This document shows positions 60,296 through 64,000 of a stretch of 64,000 nucleotides of DNA, piece by piece. Below the pieces are notes generated by a model. The model saw only the letters and a program-made list of their open reading frames with translations, was not told where the DNA came from and ran no database searches. Position 1 is the stretch's first letter; every line of letters starts with the position of its first letter. This DNA is from DASZIT01 sp036264255. GTDB lineage: Bacteria > Actinomycetota > Acidimicrobiia > Acidimicrobiales > RAAP-2. The DNA lies in contig DATARI010000132.1 of assembly GCA_036264255.1 (NCBI GenBank), positions 1 to 64,000 of the forward strand. Direction: 5' to 3'. Position numbers and translations under genes: made by a program.

Positions 60296-61219
60296 TTACT
60301 GGTGGAAGTAGTGGCCTTGGTCGAGATCTTCGATGAGCCCGACCTCGGTGGGCTGCCATCCCAGGAGCTCACGGGTGAGCGCGCTGGAGGCCGGGGCGTC
60401 GAGCGCCAGAAGTGGGGCCATCCAGGTGAAATGTCCGGGGGCGTCGTCAGAGGAGATGGACACCACCGGAATGTCGAGGTGGCGCCCGATCACCTCGGCG
60501 ATGTCGCGGATCGGCACGCCTTCTTCCGCCACCCCGTGGAGGGTCGACCCCGCCGGTGCCTCCAGCGCCAGGCAGAAGAGCTTCGCAGAATCGAGGCGGT
60601 GCACCGCATTCCAGCGATTGGTCCCGTTCCCGATGTAGCCGGAGGCGCCCTGGTCCCGAGCGATGCTCACCAGGGTGGCGACGAAGCCGTTGTCTCCTTG
60701 GCCGTGATTGGTCGGGGCGAGTCGCACGACGGAGGATCGGATGCCGCGGGAAGCCATGGAAAGCACCAACTCGGCAGTGGCGTGCCGAGCGCTCGGACCC
60801 TCGCCCACCTCGCCTACCGACGGGTCGGAGCCGTGCCCGTCCCGCTCGGTGGCCACCCGCCCGGGAGCGAGCCCGAGGGTGCCGGACGCGATGACCAACG
60901 GTCGATCGGTACCGGCGAGCGCGTCGCCGAGGGTCTCGACGGCACGGCGGTCGGCAGTGGCCGCGCCCAGGAAGTCGCCGGAAAAGGCGAGGTCGTGCTT
61001 GAAAGCGAGATGGATGACACCGTCCGACCCGGCGGCGGCGGCCCGCAGTCCGTCGAGATCGTCGAGCGAGCCGCGATGGACTTCGGCCCCGGCGGCTTCG
61101 AGGGCGGCGACCGAGGCATCCGAGCGGGCCAGCCCGACGACCTGGTGGCCAGCACCGATGAGCTCGGGAACGACGGCCGAACCGATCCAGCCGGACGCGC
61201 CGGTGACGAATACACGCAT
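60296..61219 (-). CDS. NAD(P)-dependent extended SDR / epimerase-like protein
   Basis: 307 residues. N-terminal dinucleotide motif RVFVTGASGWIGSAVVPELI and HQVVGLARSD. The active-site YxxxK is not obvious: the equivalent region reads PSARHATAELVLSMA, with His instead of Tyr, so this is probably an atypical (NmrA or WHG-SDR-like) reductase or a sensor. GGAGGT lies eight bases before ATG 61219. Divergent from a TetR gene that likely controls it. Confidence 0.85.
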   Translation of the reverse strand: MRVFVTGASGWIGSAVVPELIGAGHQVVGLARSDASVAALEAAGAEVHRGSLDDLDGLRAAAAGSDGVIHLAFKHDLAFSGDFLGAATADRRAVETLGDALAGTDRPLVIASGTLGLAPGRVATERDGHGSDPSVGEVGEGPSARHATAELVLSMASRGIRSSVVRLAPTNHGQGDNGFVATLVSIARDQGASGYIGNGTNRWNAVHRLDSAKLFCLALEAPAGSTLHGVAEEGVPIRDIAEVIGRHLDIPVVSISSDDAPGHFTWMAPLLALDAPASSALTRELLGWQPTEVGLIEDLDQGHYFHQ

Positions 61220-61269
61220 GAGGGATACCTCCAGGTTGATGACCATCCTCGAAGGGGGAGGACCGTCGA

Positions 61270-61314
61270 TGTCAGTGGCTGCCATCACTGTACCATCTAT
61301 GTCAGGGACTGTCA
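61270..61314. promoter_or_regulatory. Two operator-like palindromes 30 bases apart (SDR/TetR intergenic)
   Basis: TGTCAG-tgg-CTGCCA (61270-61284) and TGTCAG-gga-CTGTCA (61300-61314). The flanks also match (ATGTCAG...CATCAC), so this is a 30-base direct repeat of an imperfect dyad, almost three helical turns. The second copy sits directly before the TetR -10 TACGAT (61326-61331). Best read as a double TetR-dimer operator. Confidence 0.7.
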
Positions 61315-61337
61315 TCACCGGTGAGTACGATGGTCTG

Positions 61338-61904
61338 ATGGTGCGTTGGGAACCGGACAGCCGGGGCAGGCTCGAGCAGGCGGCCCTGGCTCTCTACGGT
61401 GAGCGCGGGTTCGAGAACACCACCGTTGCGGAGATCGCCGCCCGGGCCGGACTGACCGAGCGAACCTTTTTCCGGTATTTCGCCGACAAGCGTGAAGTCC
61501 TGTTCTCGGGCGCCGGCCTGCTCCAGGAGGTCCTCGTCGGCACCGTCGTCGGGGCCGCCGATGCCGTCTCGCCGATCGACGCGGTCATCCTCGCCCTCGA
61601 AGCCGCTGGCGCGGTGCTCGAGGAGCGCCGTGAAAGCGCCCGGGTACGCCAGAGCATCATCGCCGCCAACACCGAGCTGCAAGAACGCGAGCTGATCAAG
61701 CTGGCCACCCTCGCCGCCGCGCTCGCCGATGCCTTGGGCCGCCGAGGGGTGCCGGGCCTGGAGGCGGCGCTGACCGCGGAGGCGGGCATCGCGGTCTTCA
61801 AAGTCGGGTTCGAACGTTGGGTCGACACCGGCAACCGGCGATCCCTGCCGGAGCTCATCCGAGATTCGCTGGACGTGCTGAAAGCGGTGACCGCCGGCGG
61901 GTGA
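61338..61904 (+). CDS. TetR family transcriptional regulator
   Basis: 188 residues. DNA-binding domain GRLEQAALALYGERGFENTT then VAEIAARAGLTERTFFRYFA (helix-turn-helix) and DKREVLFSG. C-terminal ligand domain of common TetR type. ATG 61338 is six bases past TACGAT. Divergent from the SDR gene across the operator pair, the classical regulator-target layout. Confidence 0.93.
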   Translation: MVRWEPDSRGRLEQAALALYGERGFENTTVAEIAARAGLTERTFFRYFADKREVLFSGAGLLQEVLVGTVVGAADAVSPIDAVILALEAAGAVLEERRESARVRQSIIAANTELQERELIKLATLAAALADALGRRGVPGLEAALTAEAGIAVFKVGFERWVDTGNRRSLPELIRDSLDVLKAVTAGG

Positions 61905-61945
61905 TCGCTGGGGCGCCTTCCTCCCGCGCCCGGACCTCAACGCCG

Positions 61946-62200
61946 TCACTTCCACCGGAAATGGACGAACACCCTTCCGAAATTGTTGGAGTCCTTTTCG
62001 ACCCGGTGGTAGAGCGCCTTGATCTCTTTTTGATCGAGAAACCGCAGGACCCGCTTCTTCAGCTGGCCGCTTCCCTTGCCCGGGATGATCTCGACCAGTG
62101 GCGCCTTTTTCTCCACCGCCTCCTCGATGATGGCCCGGAGGGCCCGGTCGATGTCGCCGCCCCGGTTGTAGATGTCGTGCAAGTCCAACTTCAGCTTCAC
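61946..62200 (-). CDS. Smr domain protein
   Basis: 84 residues that are little more than one Smr domain: VKLKLDLHDIYNRGGDIDRA (LDLH), then PLVEIIPGKGSGQLKKRVLR (GKGSG) and VFVHFRWK. Stand-alone Smr proteins are nicking endonucleases or RNA-binding. GTG 62200 is the best start. Transcribed away from alkB across an 85-base gap, so a shared repair-related control region is possible. Confidence 0.82.
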   Translation of the reverse strand: MKLKLDLHDIYNRGGDIDRALRAIIEEAVEKKAPLVEIIPGKGSGQLKKRVLRFLDQKEIKALYHRVEKDSNNFGRVFVHFRWK

Positions 62201-62285
62201 CGGGTCCGGTCTACACCCGCCCTTCCGGTCGGGGTAGCGGGGAACCGGCTGGGGCAGTGTCGACCTGTGGCAGGGTGGACGGTCT

Positions 62286-62951
62286 ATGTCGCGGCTGATT
62301 CCCCGGGAACGGGTCGAAGTGGCGCCGGGCGCCGTCCACCTGCCGGGATGGCTGGACCTCGACGCCCAGCGCCGGCTGGCCACCTCGTGCCGGACCTGGA
62401 TCGCCCGGTCCGGGGGCGCCCATGCCCCCCGGCTCCCTACCGGCGGGGTGATGTCGGTGGAGATGGCCTGTCTCGGTTGGCACTGGTTCCCCTACGGCTA
62501 CAGCCGCACGGTGGACGACGGCGACGGTCGGGAGGTAGCCGCCTTCCCCGAAGAGCTGGCCGATCTGGGGCGACGGGCGGTGGCCGACGCCTATCGCGAC
62601 CCGGAGGCGGGTAGCGCCTACCGGCCGGATGTCGCCCTCATCAATTGGTACGACGCCACCGCCCGTATGGGGATGCACGCCGACCGGGACGAGAAGAGCC
62701 GAGCGCCGGTGGTCTCGCTGAGCCTGGGGGAGACCTGCATCTTCCGGTTCGGCAACACCTCCACCCGGAATCGCCCGTGGACCGACGTCGAGCTCGAGTC
62801 CGGAGACCTGTTCGCCTTCGGCGGCGAATCTCGGCTCGCCTATCACGGGGTGCCGAAACTGCTCCCCGGCAGTGGGGACCCGACCCTCGGATTCTCCGGG
62901 GGCCGCTACAACCTGACTATCCGGGAAACCGGCTTGGCGGTGGGCGGGTGA
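62286..62951 (+). CDS. alkB: AlkB family 2-oxoglutarate/Fe(II) dioxygenase
   Basis: 221 residues. Iron ligands HxD in MGMHADRDEK (His131, Asp133) and His187 in LAYHGVPKL, with the 2OG-binding arginines in GGRYNLTIRETG (RxNxTxR) and NWYD before. It removes alkyl groups from N1-methyladenine/N3-methylcytosine in DNA or RNA by oxidation. Full length for bacterial AlkB. Confidence 0.94.
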   Translation: MSRLIPRERVEVAPGAVHLPGWLDLDAQRRLATSCRTWIARSGGAHAPRLPTGGVMSVEMACLGWHWFPYGYSRTVDDGDGREVAAFPEELADLGRRAVADAYRDPEAGSAYRPDVALINWYDATARMGMHADRDEKSRAPVVSLSLGETCIFRFGNTSTRNRPWTDVELESGDLFAFGGESRLAYHGVPKLLPGSGDPTLGFSGGRYNLTIRETGLAVGG

Positions 62952-62960
62952 GGGGGCGGA

Positions 62961-63659
62961 TCAGCCGGTCTCGAGTCGGTCGGACGAGTCGTCGCTGTCT
63001 TCGGAGTCGTCGGTGTCCATCCGCAGGACCAGGCGACAGCCGGCCCGGCGGGCATCCTTCGCCTCCAGGCGATCGACCCTCAACCCGACGAGCCCGTCAG
63101 CCAGGCCCTCGGCCTGACCGAGGTGGAGCTGGCAGACCGTCTCGGGGTCGGCGAGGGCGACGTCTTCGAACGGACAGCGCTGGAACACGAAGTGGACCTG
63201 GTGGGGGCGCTGGGTTCGGACCGGCCGAAAGCCGCGCCGGGTCATCTCCTCTTCCATGAGGTCGAGTCGATCCCCGGAGCCGGCCAGCTCCCCGGCCCGC
63301 CGATGCCCGTCCTCCCGGCCGATCTGGCGGGGATCGACCCGGTTGCGGACGGCGTCGCTCAGGAGGCGGGCCAGCCAGGCATAGGGGCCAGGAGTACCCC
63401 ACCGGCCGGCGGCTTCGGGGTGCAGGCGGTACAACAGCCGGGGTCGGCCAGGCCGCCGGCGGACCTCGACGTCCTCCACCACCAACCGCGCCTCCTTCAG
63501 CACCGCCAGGTGCTGGCGAACCGCGTTGTGGTTGAGGTGGACATGCTCGGTGAGGTCCGCCACTCCGACCGGGTCCGGTGCGACGAGGATGTAGCGGAAC
63601 AGGCGGTGGCGGGTCGGGTCACCGAGGGCACGGGCCTCGCGCTGCACCTCGTCATCCAT
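62961..63659 (-). CDS. ArsR/SufR-like winged-helix regulator with C-terminal cysteines
   Basis: 232 residues. Winged helix: ALGDPTRHRLFRYILVAPDP then ADLTEHVHLNHNAVRQHLAV. The C-terminal half keeps a cysteine set like the sufR gene at 20119-20910: RCPFEDVALADPETVCQLH (C-x13-C) and a later Cys in RRAGCRLVLRM. It ends in an acidic tail (DTDDSEDSDDSSD). It may sense Fe-S, metal or redox state. AAGGA lies seven bases before ATG 63659. It converges tightly on alkB (nine bases). Confidence 0.82.
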   Translation of the reverse strand: MDDEVQREARALGDPTRHRLFRYILVAPDPVGVADLTEHVHLNHNAVRQHLAVLKEARLVVEDVEVRRRPGRPRLLYRLHPEAAGRWGTPGPYAWLARLLSDAVRNRVDPRQIGREDGHRRAGELAGSGDRLDLMEEEMTRRGFRPVRTQRPHQVHFVFQRCPFEDVALADPETVCQLHLGQAEGLADGLVGLRVDRLEAKDARRAGCRLVLRMDTDDSEDSDDSSDRLETG

Positions 63660-63715
63660 CGCCGGGTCCTTCCTCCAAACGAACTTCGGTTTCCTACCGG
63701 AATAACACAAAATTC

Positions 63716-63749
63716 GGCGCTCGAGGCCCAATGGCGCTCGAGGCCCAAT
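63716..63749. repeat. Perfect 17-bp tandem repeat
   Basis: GGCGCTCGAGGCCCAAT occurs at 63716-63732 and again at 63733-63749 without a gap, in the upstream region of the SufR-like regulator gene. Recent slippage duplication or a doubled binding site. Confidence 0.75.
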
Positions 63750-63796
63750 TCGGCCTATTCGTCTGGAGGAATCCCCCCCGGTGTCCGGGTATCGGC

Positions 63797-63840
63797 GGTA
63801 ATGCATGGACCCGACCCCGCGGTCGGGTCCATGCATTACC
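63797..63840. terminator. Perfect 20-bp-arm hairpin
   Basis: Left arm 63797-63816, four-base loop CCGC, right arm 63821-63840, all 20 positions complementary. It begins 18 bases past the stop of the partial minus-strand gene, so it is most likely that gene's terminator. It is the longest perfect stem in the window and contains ATGCAT in each arm. No U-tract follows. Confidence 0.75.
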
Positions 63841-63858
63841 CGCCAGGGTTTGGTGAGG

Positions 63859-64000
63859 TCAGATCGCCGCCATGCCGACGATCGGCTGGTTGAGCCGGGT
63901 GCCACCCATCGAGCCCAGGAAGGGAGCGCCGAATGAGAAGATCCCCCCGTCGGACGCCACCATCCAGTAGCCGCCACCGTCCGGGGTGGAGGCCATGCCG
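63859..64000 (-). CDS. Partial repeat protein, Acidimicrobiia PDGGGYW/NQPIVGMAA type
   Basis: Only the last 46 codons lie in the window, ending at the TGA 63859-63861; the start is beyond the right edge. Reading: GMASTPDGGGYWMVASDG, GIFSFGAPFLGSMGG and TRLNQPIVGMAAI, stop. This is one unit of a beta-propeller-like repeat (PDGGGYW, VASDGGIFSFG, NQPIVGMA) that I associate with large secreted proteins of Acidimicrobiia. The gene may hold many more units. The same strand as the SufR-like gene, separated by the strong hairpin. Confidence 0.8.
   Translation of the reverse strand, partial: GMASTPDGGGYWMVASDGGIFSFGAPFLGSMGGTRLNQPIVGMAAI

Overview
The window is 64 kb of GC-rich, very gene-dense actinobacterial chromosome (66 coding regions called, no gap above 300 bases). 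Markers pointing to Actinobacteria are WhiB1, DUF3107, DUF3090, the SCO1664 and MSMEG_4193 families, PdtaS, the paired ArsA-like ATPases, a mycothiol-type formaldehyde dehydrogenase and an F420-linked FrhB-like protein. The last gene, cut by the window end, carries a PDGGGYW-(M/L)VASDGGIFSFG repeat that I associate with Acidimicrobiia, so a member of that class is my best guess (inference). I see no rRNA, tRNA, insertion sequence, prophage or CRISPR array.

Layout. 1-5.9 kb: an orphan degenerate ECF sigma factor, then a minus-strand group of two exported ferritin-like diiron proteins, a cupredoxin and a cell-wall amidase, then an ECF sigma / RskA-type anti-sigma pair. 5.9-9.7 kb: TetR regulator, glycosyltransferase, crotonase, GDP-mannose dehydratase. 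9.7-17.6 kb: a complete System I cytochrome c maturation locus (ccdA, ccmA-B-C-D-E-F, a TlpA/CcmG thioredoxin, and a CcmH fused to a TPR CcmI-like part). 17.6-22.2 kb: quinone oxidoreductase and an Fe-S cluster module (cysteine desulfurase, SufR-like sensor, Mrp carrier). 22.2-29.3 kb: two hypothetical genes, CFA-type methyltransferase, dGTPase, DUF3107, ArsA-like pair, patatin. 29.4-35.7 kb: O-methyltransferase, PHP phosphatase and PdtaS facing WhiB1, whose leader holds a textbook CRP site; GDPD; EtfBA. 35.8-41.7 kb: MBOAT plus SGNH O-acetylation pair, the SCO1664/DUF3090/MSMEG_4193 triad, FrhB-like protein. 41.7-49.5 kb: mycothiol-type formaldehyde dehydrogenase with a metallo-hydrolase, Fpg-like glycosylase, peroxiredoxin, ThiC, DEAD-box helicase, PIG-L deacetylase. 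49.5-58.5 kb: GATase, hemolysin III, two ABC exporters (one facing a MarR regulator), aconitase. 58.5-64 kb: peroxiredoxin, nonapeptide-repeat protein plus RDD protein, SDR/TetR divergent pair, Smr protein, AlkB, a second SufR-like regulator, and the partial repeat protein.

Common themes are redox and metal handling: heme c assembly, Fe-S assembly and sensing, diiron proteins, cupredoxin, two BCP peroxiredoxins, ETF, F420 and mycothiol chemistry. Two window-wide patterns stand out. Many genes overlap their neighbour by four bases (ATGA/GTGA), implying coupled translation. At least thirteen first genes of transcription units have TANNNT exactly six or seven bases before the start codon, the signature of leaderless transcription.

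Nothing here is a plainly new defence or mobile system. The most unusual items are the nonapeptide-repeat/RDD pair, the two operator-like palindromes spaced 30 bases apart between the SDR and TetR genes, the CRP site ahead of whiB1, the CcmH-TPR fusion, the ferritin/cupredoxin/sigma group, and a perfect 20-bp-arm hairpin near the right end.
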